This document shows positions 21,101-31,880 of a stretch of 64,000 bases of DNA, piece after piece. Both the position numbers and the translations under genes were made by a program. Below the pieces are notes generated by a model. That model made no database searches. It saw nothing but the letters and a program-made list of their open reading frames with translations, and was not told where the DNA came from. The stretch lies in contig JASWHV010000004.1 in the NCBI GenBank assembly GCA_030760725.1, positions 55,519,136 through 55,583,135 on the forward strand, given 5' to 3'. This DNA comes from Neostapfia colusana. Lineage: Eukaryota; Streptophyta; Magnoliopsida; Poales; Poaceae. The first letter of the stretch is position 1. Each line of letters opens with the position of its first letter.

Positions 21101-22717
21101 ATAAAGGATTACGAAATAGAGATCCATTATCACCCCGGCAAGGGAAACGTAGTGGCGGATGCGCTGAGTCGCAAGTCACACGTTAACAGTCTGACCATCA
21201 CACCGTTGGAAGAGAGCGAGCCACCACTGCACGTGATTCCACATGGAGCTCTCTACAACTTATCTTTGATCCCCACCATCCGTGAAGAAATAGCGGCAGC
21301 TCAGAAACATGACAAGGGCATGTCGCATTTGCGGAGACGTGTAGACATTGGGGAGCTGAAATGTTTCCGTAAAGATGGAGACGACGTCCTATGGTTCAAG
21401 GACCGGATCGTCGTACCCCGTAACCTGGAGTTACGGAAGAAAATCTTTGATGAGGCTCACTTGTCAAAGTTTTCTATTCACCCCGGCATCAACAAAATGT
21501 ATCAAGAACTCAGAAACATGTTTTGGTGGACACGAATGAAGCAGGAGATCGCAAAGTACGTGTCCGAGTGTGATACATGTCGAAGGGTGAAGGCAGACCA
21601 CATGAGAAAACCGGGACTGCTACAACCACTGGGCGTTCCTTCCTGGAAGTGGGAGGATGTGAGCATGGACTTCATCGTCGGTTTACCCACCACATTTCAG
21701 AAGCATGATTCCGTGTGGGTGATCGTTGATCGGCTCACCAAAGTTGCCCATTTTATCCCGGTCAACACCAACTACAACGCCAAGAAGTACGCTGAATTGT
21801 ACATCTCATGGATCTTATGCCTGTACGGCGTACCCCGCACCATCATATCGGATCGGGGCACTTTATTTGTGTCCCATTTTTTGGAGCAGATACATGCTGC
21901 GTTGGGAACAAAGCTGATCCGTAGTTCAGCGTACCACCCGCAGACGGATGGGCAAACCGAGTGGGTAAATCAGATTCTAGAGGATATGCTACGAGCTTGT
22001 GCTATCAACCACAGTAACAATTGGGATGATCACTTACTGTTAGTCGAGTTCTCGTACAACAATGGGTGCCAAGCCAGCATCAAGATGGCGCCTTATGAGG
22101 CGCTATACAGGAGAAAATGCCGCACACCGCTGAATTGGTGTGAGTCTAGTGAAAGGGTCACCTTCGAGATTGATCTTGTCAACAATGAGGAGGAAAAGGT
22201 TCGGCTGATCCAAGCAAACCTAAAAGCCGCCCAATCCTGACAAAAACAGTATGCAGACCGGAGAAGAAATCCTTTACAATTTGAAGTCGGGGATCACGTG
22301 TATCTACGTGTGTCTCTAATGAAGGGCGTGAACAGATTCGGGGTGAGAGGAAAGTTGGCACCCCGATTCATCGGTCCATTCCAGATTACAGAAAGATGTG
22401 GATCAGTTGCATACCGGCTAGAATTATCGACGACACTCTCCGGTGTGCACGACATCTTTCATATTTCCCAGCTGAGGAAGTGTCTTAAGCTATCAACTAC
22501 CATTCAGCTGGGGGATATTGAAGAGCTGAAACCGGATCTTACGTATCGGGAGGAACTGGTTCAGATAATTGATGAAAAGGCCAGAACCACACGCAACCGT
22601 ACGTTGTGGTTCTAAAAAGTTTGATGGAGTAATCACTCCGTAGATGAAGCGACATGGGAGAGCGAAGGATTTCTTCACGCTAACTACCCCGACTTCTTCA
22701 CGTCGCACATACGGTAA
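18178..22717 (+). pseudogene. gag-pol of element A
   Basis: Polyprotein of a Tekay-type chromovirus. Start ATG 18178 (MTRTRANPDVGGSS). Gag carries LQGSASAWWANYC and the CCHC knuckle CFKCGHPGHFANNC (19236-19277). Then come the protease LFDSGTTHSFIS (about 19464), RT with LRLCVDYRPLNAVTI and FIDDILVYSK (about 20402), RNase H (VYCDASGIGL, VVADALSRK), integrase (CDTCRRVK, DFIVGLPTT, ISDRGTLFVSHF, YHPQTDGQTE) and a chromodomain-like tail (DEATWESEGF) ending at the TAA at 22715-22717. Breaks: TGG-to-TGA at 18502, one-base deletion near 18665, TAC-to-TAA at 20151, deletion near 20348, CGA-to-TGA at 22238, TAC-to-TAA at 22613. Confidence 0.9.
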
Positions 22718-22770
22718 TTTTCCACCGTCCTCTCTCTCATTTTCACCTTATAATCTCGGGACGAGATTCT

Positions 22771-22786
22771 TTTAAGGGGGGAGGAA
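22771..22786 (+). promoter_or_regulatory. Polypurine tract of element A
   Basis: TTTAAGGGGGGAGGAA immediately before the TG of the LTR at 22787. Copies D and E carry the same tract at the same place. Confidence 0.92.
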
Positions 22787-24064
22787 TGTAAGGGCCTAAG
22801 TTTTTGCACACATCCAAAGTGTTCATCACACCACATACACCTCATTTGAGGACAACTTATGAACACATTTGAAGAGCAAGTAACCACAATCAATATGGTC
22901 ATTAGAGGATGAACTCACAAAATGCAAAAGTGGTAGTTTCCACATGCATCATATAGGGGCTGAGCATATGAAAGACTCCTACACCTTGCTAGGAATGCTC
23001 ATGCCAAATTTCACCCAAATCCAAAACCTTTTTTATGTATTTTTGGGTAAAATAAGAAAGAGGCTAGTTTGAACTCAAATTCAAATTCAAACTCCTTTCA
23101 TCCCATGAATTCAAAAGGAGGAGGCATATTCACACGCAGCACATTTTTGTGAGCTCACATACAAATTTTCACGCCATTTGGAGTTGATCTTGACATGAGC
23201 CAATTTTAGCAAATTCAAATTCAATTTGAATTTCATACTGCATATGTGCTGTAAATATATTCAAACACTTCACAATTTGAATTCTATCAACTTCAAATGG
23301 GACTTTGGTAGATAATTCAAATTTCATAGGGTATTAGTGGAACTACTGTTTAGAGCAGTGCGAGAAAGTTAATTTCAGATGTTAAAATGGAAGTGGGGCT
23401 CACCTGTCAGCCTCACTAAGAACAGAGTACTCGGTTTCTCAGGCTGCAGCTGAGCGCGCCACCGAGTGTAGGAGCGGTGCCAGCTCCTGCTTTGTTGCCT
23501 CGCACTGGAGACCTGCTGCCCGACGCCTTAGCCCTCCTTGACGTGCTCTGTTTGTTCACAATCCAAAATCACAGCGCGTTCGTCCTCTATCACACTGAGC
23601 TCAACCGAGAGCGTGCCGCCCTCTCCGTCCCGCTCGCGAGCAGGCCGATCACTTGCGAACAGAACCTTCCCAGTAGCAAAACGGCATCGTGGGTTTGTGA
23701 GCAACATCCTCGACGTCTTGTTGCCACGTGACACAACTCCCTTGAGCTAACCGAACATTTTTCCGGCGACCCGAGCGTTGCCGGCATTCGGTGCTCCCAC
23801 GGACAGCCCGGCACAGCCATCCACGCTTCCACTTCTCTACACAAGAAAGGTGTGTCACCGTGTGTATAAGGTGTAACTGAAAGCCGTTTGGCAAATGATC
23901 AACCATAGAGCTAGAACTTTCCAATTTCCTGAACCCTAGTACAAAACACCCGAGCTCAGTTGTGAGCCAAATTTGGTTCACATATACCACCACAAGCCGA
24001 GCTCATTTGCAAGTAGCTAGTACATCCCCTAGCACCTCTCCTTGAAGAAAAACCAAGGAAAATC

Positions 24065-24205
24065 ATGGCGAATAGGCTCGGAGAGGGCAGTTCTTCGGGC
24101 CACCATGGAAAACGGTCTCGGTTCACCGTGGAGCTCGGTGTTGCCGGCTGTTTCACCAAGGTTGGCTACCATTTCCAGCTTCCTGATGGTCCCCTGATGC
24201 TATAG
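24065..24205 (+). other. Small ORF inside the shared LTR (46 codons), copy 2
   Basis: MANRLGEGSSSGHHGKRSRF, then TVELGVAGCFTKVGYHFQL, to a TAG. Same length as the ORF at 7698-7838. All three differences change the amino acid, so there is no sign of protein-level selection. Function unknown. Confidence 0.3.
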
Positions 24206-25207
24206 AGCCAAAAACCTGACGTTTTGGTGAATGACAGAGCGTAACCCACCTCGCCGAAACCCTAACGGATGCTGTCGCCGGTGCGCACAGGTTTCCGGCC
24301 ATCGCCGGCGGCCGGCGAGCTCACAGCGGAGTTCAGGAGGTCGGAGAATGGGGAGGCGTCGAGTTTCGAGCCAAGGGGTGGCCAGGAACTTGATTCTGGC
24401 GAGTCTCACCGGAGACCGCCGCCGCCGGGTGTTTGGCGCGAGGAAGAAGAAGCAGCAGTACGCGTGGGACCCACTGGCAGAAGTTTAAACTTTTATCTGA
24501 TTGTCAGATTTAGTTCAAACTTCAAACCCACATAACTTTGGCTAGGAAACTCCAAATCGAGTGACAAAATTTTGTTGGATTCAGCTCTCTGAGTATTTTC
24601 CAAAAAATTAAGTTTCACTTTATGAAAATCCTTATTTCTTCAGAATTAATTCTTCAAACTTTAATATTTTTAGAATTTTAACCGGAGAATCCTTTTGGAG
24701 GAAAATTATGAAATTCAGCCAGGATGTTCATCATAATATCCTTGAGCTACCATAAAAATTTCAGAGCCATTTGAGCTCAATTGTTCCACCTAATGGTGTG
24801 ATTAATAAAACTGTTCCAGAGTAAATGTAAAATATCCAGAAACATTTTCAGAATTTCTTTGAAATTGTTTAGCCCATATCTTTAGCTAGGAATCTTCAAA
24901 TTAAGTGAAATCAACTCCACTAGAACTCTCTGAAAATCTAGTTTTCAGAAAGTCATGGATTGCTCCATGAAAACACCTAGAACACCCTAAGAGCTCCAAT
25001 TAAGGCCAAGTACACAATTATTGGTGGAGAGCTCAAATGAGCTTCGCTGCAAATGAAACTTGGCCAAGTCTCTGCTTAGGTTGTATCCAAACCACAGTAA
25101 AAATTTAAGAGTCATTGGGCCTGTCTAGTAAGACTTATAGTCTTCACAAATTCAACTCCAATTCGAATGCATTCAAATTGATACATATATGTATTTATCT
25201 CATGTAG

Positions 25208-25288
25208 TCGCTAAGCTTGAGGAGGAGCCCGAAGTCTCAGACTTCATCACTCCAGAGGAACAGCTAGCCTACGACCAACATCAGCAAG
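25208..25288 (+). other. 81-bp exon-like block in the LTR, copy 2
   Basis: Preceded by CATGTAG and followed by GCAAGC, so it has an AG acceptor and a GC-type donor context. Open in one frame, reading VAKLEEEPEVSDFITPEEQ and LAYDQHQQ. An in-frame ATG lies upstream at 25189. Confidence 0.4.
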
Positions 25289-26489
25289 GCAAGCTGGTTT
25301 TCATTAGCCTTTTTATAAAGTTTACTGTTTTGAGAACTTACTTTGAGCACCCACTTCAATTTTGCATTAGAGTCTTGTTTGAAAACCCAAATGCATAGCC
25401 AAGAAAACCCTGGGTTGGGTTTAGGTTTTTAAAACTTGATTAGCTACTGCAATGCTAAGTTAGTGTAGGATTCGGTACAAGTCGAGTAGTTGGAACTGCT
25501 CGCGAGAATAGGCTAGAGGCACACTACTCGGGTAATGGTAGCAAATGAAACACATGGCAAGAAAAATGAGACCGAGCGGAGGGTAAGGGCAGCAGGACGT
25601 TGAGGCCTGGGTGCCATATCTCCGCTTGTGTTGATTGAGGACCGAGTTGTTTGCGGGCCTGTTGAACAAGCTAGAACAGTACCGAAGACCTACCGGATAT
25701 ATGGGAACCGGGAAACCGATGTAACTCGGGTAGCTGGGTGTTGAGGCATAGCTGATCGTTCAGAGGGTAGGTTGAGAGCTTGAGGTATAAATCGGCTGGC
25801 GGCACTGAGGATGCACGCGCAGAGACCTCTTGCTCAGGATGATTGGACCGGTTTAACATTTGGCTGATGGGTGAAAGGTGGTTGCGTACGACGTCCGTGA
25901 TGGTTGCTGTAGGCAACATCGAGTACGGGCATACGTGACGGGTTATTCGGGTAACCCTACAGGTGTAAATCAATTATAATCACTGTCCCTTGCAGCCAGT
26001 GAGTACCACTTGTTCACTGTACCGTGACGTAGAAAGAACAGGCTAGAGTCATGTAAAAGTTTCTGATTGAAAGCTATACCTTGATTGTTAATGACTTGCT
26101 GTAGTTTAGAGCTAATTAAAGTTCTTTTCAACCTTGGGCAAAGTACATGAGAGAAATGTGTTTCTTGTTTGATTGCGGCTCTCTCATGTGCCTTAGCGTG
26201 GGGTTCTCCACAACTGCTGCTAAAACTTTAAAGTAAGGTTCAAATAATTAGGCGAGTCCTTTGCAACTTATTTATCTCTTGTACCCTGAATCCCTCACGT
26301 AGAAGTTTCATGTATAGGAGAGACGGGTCAGACTTGCTGAGCCATCGTGCTCACTTCTTGTGTTTGAAGCTTCTGTAGGGTGTTATGAGGAAGGGACTCC
26401 TGAGGAGGAGACGGAACCCCAAGAAGGAAACCCCGTCGAGTCAGAGTCGTGCACACCACCATGTTAGTGTGCGTCTGTGCTAGCGGGGA

Positions 26490-26538
26490 CACGTTCACGG
26501 GCTGAACGTGAACTCGATGCGTAGTCTACGCCCGTGAA
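26490..26538 (+). promoter_or_regulatory. Hairpin near the LTR poly(A) region
   Basis: CACGTTCA (26490-26497) and TGAACGTG (26503-26510) form an 8-bp stem with a 5-base loop. TTCACGGGC (26494-26502) can instead pair with GCCCGTGAA (26530-26538). The same layout is kept in LTR D at 45107-45127. It lies just upstream of the poly(A) signal and may shape RNA 3'-end formation, which is inference. Confidence 0.5.
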
Positions 26539-26588
26539 TGTAGACTGAACATATTTTGTTGAAATAATGTTTATAAACTCATTTATGT

Positions 26589-26594
26589 AATAAA
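26589..26594 (+). promoter_or_regulatory. Poly(A) signal in shared LTR
   Basis: AATAAA about 110 bp before the LTR end; the same motif stands at 45206-45211 in LTR D. Confidence 0.6.
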
Positions 26595-26699
26595 ACTTTG
26601 CTTCCGCTTTGTATCTTTGATGTGCGTTATCCAGTGCTGTGCAACGCAGCACCCCTCAGCGTGATCCTGGCTCGACGAGGCCGTGGGGCCACGTCAGTG

Positions 26700-26711
26700 T
26701 GGTATCAGAGC
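26700..26711 (+). promoter_or_regulatory. Primer-binding site of copy C
   Basis: TGGTATCAGAGC, the complement of the 3' end of plant initiator Met tRNA, directly after the LTR. Confidence 0.93.
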
Positions 26712-28199
26712 TCGCTTGAGGTTTAACGCACTAAAAAGGTCCTCTTTTTCAAAAACTCGGTGAGGAACGAGTTAGTACCCCATATAAGGATGTTATTAGT
26801 GTATAGAAAGTGGCAATACTAACCTATTTGCTTATGTTGGAAAATCACGCATCTTGGGACGTCATATGTCTTGGGGGTGCATGTAAGCACTGTCCACTAG
26901 TGCGCACAAGCTGAAGGGTGGAGCCTCACGGGTGGCAGGTAACCTGACCCGCTTTAATATCCTCTACGACTCTTCATGTCATATGGGGTATTCGAGCAAT
27001 GCCCCTCCCTGGCATGCTACGGGCGAGTTTGGGAGACCCCGTCACGTGGTTAATAATGTGAACACGTAGCTCAAGGCGTGTTTGGCTTGAGAACACCCAT
27101 GCGAGTGCTGACGGACGGGTGTATGAACTGTATTGGGACCGGGCTCGGTGTGCAGCCGAGTCTGATGATTGTGTGAGTTATTTGCAGGTAGTTTAACCAC
27201 GAATTGGTAGACGAGTAGCATCCATGTGCGAGAGACGTTTAGTGCCACTGAACTAACGAAGCCGGCTAAGTCTGATATAGGTTTTTCTTTTGAGGAACGT
27301 AGTACTGACATGTACTGGTGACGCTTTGATGTCACACCCCACTAAATGATCAACATCATTGAAAAACTTGAAGGTTTGATCCAGAGCACTAAAACTTTGA
27401 TGTAATATCTTGCCTTAATCAGGATGTTCAAAGTTAACAAGTTTCCAACTTATAGGTTATTATGGACAGAGTCCCCTGTTTCCAGCTGAAATAAGGCTGA
27501 AGTTAAACATAGGTTAGAGGTTAAGTTATTTCGAGGTTTGGGTCATATGATACATTTATGGAAATATTTGGGAGAGCTTTACAACTTTTCTGTTGATGTC
27601 CAGAGGTGTTTCATCCCTTAACCAGTCGAAAAATGCAGTAGAGTTGAATTTGTCCAGAAAACAGGGCAGAGCAGACCCTCTCTGTAACTCTCTGTAAATT
27701 GAGCATAACTTCCTGCCTAAAAATCCAAAAATAGAAAATGAGGTAGTTCTGAAAAGTTCATGAGATGGTTTACAACTTTGTAACAGAAAGTTTTGTCAGA
27801 TTTGGTGAAGAATTAACTGGAATTCTTGGATCCAATCAGTACCTCAAGCAGGGAGGTGCTCTCCAATTCTGTCCAGAAATTCTGTCAACTTTGACATCTC
27901 ATAACTTTTTAACCAGGATAGATCATAGGCCAAGTAAATAATTTATGGAAATCTATTGAAGTTAGCCTTAACTTTGATGTTGAGCTCCAGAATTGTATTT
28001 GCTTTTAGCAGGGTCTAAATCAGGTTGAAATGGAAACTGGTCAGGGCTGTCAGTTTGGGAAGCAAACCAGCAATCAAATTTGTTCTAAGTTTGGATTGTG
28101 TTTCTATGTTTTATGAGTTCAATGACTTGTTTTAATGTTATAACTCAATGAATTACTGTTGAAATGAATATTTTTCATTTTTCAAATATGTTTCTACAG
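26712..28199 (+). other. Leader of copy C
   Basis: About 1.5 kb of untranslated sequence homologous to 45330-46812 in D. I see no gene. It ends TTTCTACAG just before the ORF0 ATG. Confidence 0.6.
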
Positions 28200-29203
28200 A
28201 TGACAGCGGATAGACAATTGGAGAACGGGTGGGTGGTGTCCCACTGTTCTCACCGCAGCGGTTATCCGGAAGTGTTGAAGCAAATGCTTCAATATTTCGG
28301 GTACGTGGAGATGCCACAGTACCTCGCCAAGGAAGAAGGCGAGAAGGGGAACAAGACATGGACCATCCATGTCGAAGTTCCTGCAGGACCTATGCCACCC
28401 GGTTGGGCACCGTTCACCGTTACGGTGAGAGGTAGACAACCGGGGGAAATGTGGCAAGTGGCAGCCCACGACACCATGTCGCGTTTCTGCCAACTGCACG
28501 TGAGAGCTATCGAGGGTACTCCATACGCGCTGGTCCCGGTGGAGGGGCGAGCTGATCACGTGTGGAGGGAGAGGTACTGGTAGGCAACAGATCCGGGTAC
28601 CCAAGGTACAACCCCGCGGAGGCGAACCTCAGCCTCCAGTTGAGGGCAGGGAAGGCCGTGATGGACAGCCAAGCTGTCCATACGGATTGTCTTGCTGTAA
28701 AGTTCAAGGAGAGCACCAGCCATGGAGACCATTTTGAGAGTGCTCACAGCGCACTCCGCAATGTTCTCCTTCCGACAATAAAGCGACTGAACGAGCAACA
28801 CAATCAGTTGCATCGTCTGAAGAAGGCAAAGAAGAAAAGCCGCGTCAACATCACGGCTTTGCAACAGCATGTGCAGGCCTTGACCCAGCAGAATGAGGTA
28901 CTCACTCAAGAGCGTGATGACGCTATTGAGGAAGGGCAGGTCTTGGAAGAGGACTACAACCAGGCCATGGACGAGGTGCATGCGTTGCAAGACCTCGTAC
29001 CTCCGGTAATGGGTCTACCGATTGTAGGTGCTGTACCCGTGGTTTTGGTAATGGGTCTACCGATTGTAGGTGCTGTACCCGTGGTTTTGGGTATCCCGGC
29101 AATGGGGGAACCGGAACCCGAAGAGGAGGTCATGGACCCGGAGCCACAAGTAGAGGTATCGGAGGAGGACGACCCCCAGGAGGTCGAGTTCTACTCCGAG
29201 TAG
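28200..29203 (+). pseudogene. ORF0 of copy C (best preserved ORF0)
   Basis: Extra gene before gag, about 330 codons, function unknown. Start ATG 28200 (MTADRQLENGWVVSHC). The N-terminal half has YPEVLKQMLQYFGYVEMPQ, WTIHVEVPAGPMPPGWAPFT and ALVPVEGRADHVWRERY. The middle is a predicted coiled coil (basic LKKAKKKSR, then ALTQQNEVLTQERDDAIEEG). The C-terminus is hydrophobic then acidic (EPEPEEEVMDPEPQVEV) and ends FYSE at the TAG at 29201-29203. A stop near 28581 and a one-base deletion near 28600 split it. A perfect 42-bp tandem duplication lies at 29006-29089. It resembles the ORF0 described for rice RIRE3/RIRE8. Confidence 0.75.
29006..29089 (+). repeat. 42-bp perfect tandem duplication in ORF0
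   Basis: Two identical 42-bp units start at 29006 and 29048. Each encodes VMGLPIVGAVPVVL. Copies D and A have a single unit. The length is a multiple of three, so the frame is kept. Confidence 0.95.
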
Positions 29204-29481
29204 GGAGTTACCATTGCCAAGTAGGGCAGCGAGGGTGGAGTATAAAAACTTTTGTAATCGGTGACATGTCGTGTAGACAGTAGTATATGTATAGGTAGTG
29301 ACGACATGAGCACGACATCTCGGAGACCCGAGAATAATGTATCTTGTATAAAGTTTATGCTTTATCAATAGAATGTTGTGCAAGTTTATACATGTGTCAC
29401 TTCAATACCTACTGTTTTATATGGAATTGTAAGAATAACATGTGCTGATCGCTGTTGTTTTGAATTTCAGAATGACTTGCA
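29204..29481 (+). other. ORF0-gag spacer of copy C
   Basis: Homologous to 17905-18177. It ends in GAATTTCAG and the gag ATG (29472-29474) with three codons before the break at 29482. Confidence 0.6.
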
Positions 29482-30875
29482 TGTAAAAGTCCCAAAACTT
29501 GTAGTTACAAGACTTGAGTTATGAATAAAGTTGGGTTCAAATTCAAGAAAATGGGACTTACAAAAACTTTTTGACACATGAGGATGCACATGGACGTCTA
29601 ACCAACCTAGCTCTAATACTCAATTGAGATGGGTTAAACCAAGGTTGGATTAAAGCCCATGTGTGAAGTTTACATGTGCAGGACATATTTCAAAGTCCAC
29701 TTTTGAATCCAAATGTTCACGTAAATTAAAATGTGGCAATCTCAAATATTCTAAGTGCAGCAGCCAAATTGAAAGTTTGAATCCATATTTGATGTTTTCA
29801 GGTCCAAGATAGGGGGGTGGAAAATTTTGAGAAAATTTGGAGGTACTTTGATATGTATGTCAAAGAGGATTTGAATTTATTTGGAATTTGAATTCAAATT
29901 CGAAACTGAAGTAAACCTTGTCAACTTCCCAAAGGGATGTCAAGTTTGAACGCCTAAGGACTGAATTTTAGAACAGGCCAAATTTGGAAGTATTTTGAGA
30001 GAGAAAAGAAATGAGGCACCCACTTGTCACTGAGAGCAGTAGACCTACACCGGAAGCAACTCGTTGCGCTGTTCTCTCTCGGACACCTGAGTCAACCAGC
30101 GTGCGCCACCGAGGGAAGTATTACCACCACCTCCCGAGCGAATCCCGGCTTGTTTTTCCTTGCCCTTATCGGCTCACGTTGGGAGCTCGTCACCTCACAA
30201 ACCGCCTCACCGTAGCTGCTTGTCTATTATCACGTGTCCCTGGACGAAAACTCGTCCGCACGCGAAGTACACTTTACCAAGTGATTTGGACCACCAGCCA
30301 AATTTTGGAGCAACCAAGAGGGATAAGAAGTAGAGTCTAAAGGTGGGCCCCACATGTCATTGAGACAACTAGACTTGCACCCTAAGTCATTCCTCCCTGT
30401 TCACTCGAGGCAACCAAATTGTTCTCCCGGCGCCACCGCATGCAACCCCGAGGCCACCTACTGCTGCTGTGACGTGCTGGCGACCAGCTCCCGCTCTCAT
30501 CCGCTCACGGGGTGCTATTTCCGCTCACAAACCGCCACACCGAGGCTTCACGGCTCCCTCACGCTGAACTGGGCACAGACCGCCGCCGCTCGAACTCGAT
30601 TGAGAACTCGGCAAAACCATCGCGTACAGCGCCCCTCCTAGCGGAAAACCACACCGGTTGCTTGGTATCTACCTCCTCGGCGCAAAAACATTCGTGTTTC
30701 AGCCCTCCTAACCCTAGCTCGGCGGTTCTTGGCGGCGACCGAGAAAATAACCGGCACCGGCTCACCGTGGACAGCTCGGACCGAAGACTTTCACGGCCGA
30801 GCTAGGGCACTCCGAGACACGCCGGATCGTTGCGCTGCTCCTTGCTAAGTCTCAGCTCAAGCCGTGGATCATTGA
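29482..30875 (+). repeat. LTR fragment F of a related gypsy family
   Basis: Begins TGTAAAAGTCCC exactly where copy C is broken and shows the same mixture of AT-rich 5' and GC-rich central sequence as the A and D LTRs, but differs in sequence. A GGCACCCACTTGTCA-type motif near 30015 recurs imperfectly near 30343 (CCCCACATGTCA). Coding potential is not credible. It is cut at about 30875 by fragment G, so its end, primer site and internal region are not seen. Confidence 0.55.
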
Positions 30876-31548
30876 TGTGAGGGACAGCCCCCGGCACCCG
30901 TGTCACGGGGCCGTGCCTCTCGCCCGGTAATCGCATTGGGTGGTGTCGTGCGATGTGGCACCCAACAGCACACATAATAAAGCATCATATACATAAAACA
31001 AGCGGAAGCTTACAAAGTGTAAATTTTACAAATACTTCTCAAAATAAACTACAGCGGAAGACTAATACAACTCACGTCTCATATCTATGCTAAGCAACAG
31101 AGAAGCCGTCCAGCCCGCGGACCCTTCTCACTAGCAACACGATCGCAGTAGCAGCGGCAGGGGTTTCCATGAGTTTACCACTCGGAGAGTTCCGAGTCTC
31201 TTCGGACAACCGTACTCAGCAGCGTAGTGTTATTACCTGCAAAACAACTCGTATAGTATCTGTGAGCATAACGCTCAGCAAGACTTAACCATCGGCCCTA
31301 ATCAAGAAACTCTACATGATGGTAAAAACATAACAGAGGATAGTACATTGCCTATGAACTCGCCTAAAAATGGATCCTTACTTTCAGATTTTATTAGCAT
31401 CAAATTAAGCATAACTGTTGGCACCTCACATCAGGAGTTCACAATCAAACAAGAAACGCTTTCTCCCGATGTAACTTGCTCATGGTGAAAATGAATTGAA
31501 TTTGCACTAAACTATATACAAAAGATAATATTACATTACTAGGATTAA
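30876..31548 (-). repeat. LTR 3'-end fragment G, minus strand
   Basis: Read on the minus strand the fragment ends GGCTGTCCCTCACA, an LTR-like end, and contains GTAAGCTTCCGCTTG and TTGCTGAGCGTTATGCTCAC. These resemble the region around the poly(A) signal in the A and D LTRs (CTTGCTGAGCC, CTTCCGCTTTG). On its other side it is cut by LTR D at 31549. Family uncertain. No gene in this stretch. Confidence 0.45.
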
Positions 31549-31880
31549 CGTAAGGGCCTAAGTTTTGGGCACATATTCAAAGTGTTCATCACCAGACACA
31601 CACTTCATTTGAAGAAAGTTGATGAACATATTTGAAGAGCAAGTAACCACCATCAACATGATCATTAGAGAACAAACTCACACAATGCAAAAGTGGCATC
31701 TCCCACATGCATCATCTAGGGGCTGGACATATGAAAAACTCCTACACCTTGCTACGAATGTCCATGCCAAGTTTCACCAAAATCCAAAACCTTTTTGAAG
31801 TCCTTTTGGGTATAGCTAGAAAGAGGGTGGTTTGAACTCAAATTCAAATTGAAATTCAAACTGTTTTCATCCCTTGAATT
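31549..31880 (+). repeat. 5' LTR of element D, first part
   Basis: Matches 52656 onward (TTTTGGGCACATATTC and following). It is interrupted at 31880 by the copia element. The expected TG start reads CG. Confidence 0.85.
31876..31880 (+). repeat. Target site duplication GAATT, left copy
   Basis: GAATT before the copia LTR; the same bases follow at 41580-41584. Five bases, as is usual for copia elements. Confidence 0.93.

Larger units (their letters stand above)
6405..26699 (+). mobile_element. Ty3-gypsy element A (RIRE3/Tekay-like), with nested element B
   Basis: The order is LTR (6405-9063, right end deleted), leader, ORF0, gag-pol, polypurine tract (22771-22786), LTR (22787-26699). Element B is inserted in ORF0. 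The RT and chromodomain-like tail place it in the Tekay/Del chromovirus group. The extra ORF before gag and the very long LTRs resemble the RIRE3/RIRE8 type of rice, as I recall it. A deletion at 9063/9064 removed the end of the 5' LTR and the primer site. ORF0 and gag-pol carry many stops. The right LTR is shared with copy C. Confidence 0.85.
22787..26699 (+). repeat. LTR shared by elements A and C (about 3.9 kb)
   Basis: Opens TGTAAGGGCC after a polypurine tract and is followed by the primer site TGGTATCAGAGC at 26700. It is therefore both the 3' LTR of A and the 5' LTR of C. The right end reads CGTCAGTG where LTR D reads GTCAGCA, so the terminal CA is probably mutated. It contains the 46-codon ORF, the 81-bp block, a hairpin and a poly(A) signal. 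This is the only uninterrupted, full-length LTR of the family in the window. Confidence 0.9.
22787..29481 (+). mobile_element. Ty3-gypsy copy C: LTR, primer site, leader, ORF0 only
   Basis: Uses the shared LTR, then primer site (26700), leader and ORF0 (28200-29203). It stops nine bases after the A of the gag ATG (29472), where another LTR begins at 29482. Gag-pol and the 3' LTR are not in the window; they were either deleted or pushed past later insertions. Confidence 0.8.

Noticed and set aside
26700..26711. tRNA-like match TGGTATCAGAGC, also at 45318 and 39943
   Set aside because: These are 12-base primer-binding sites complementary to the tRNA 3' end; no cloverleaf surrounds them.
30011..30805. 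Plus-strand ORFs of 95-109 codons in LTR fragment F
   Set aside because: Low-information, Pro/Ser/Arg-rich translations of a GC-rich LTR, with no conserved motif.
31549..31560. Target duplication for element D or A
   Set aside because: The right end of D is fused to E, and A shares its right LTR with C, so no matching flank exists in the window.
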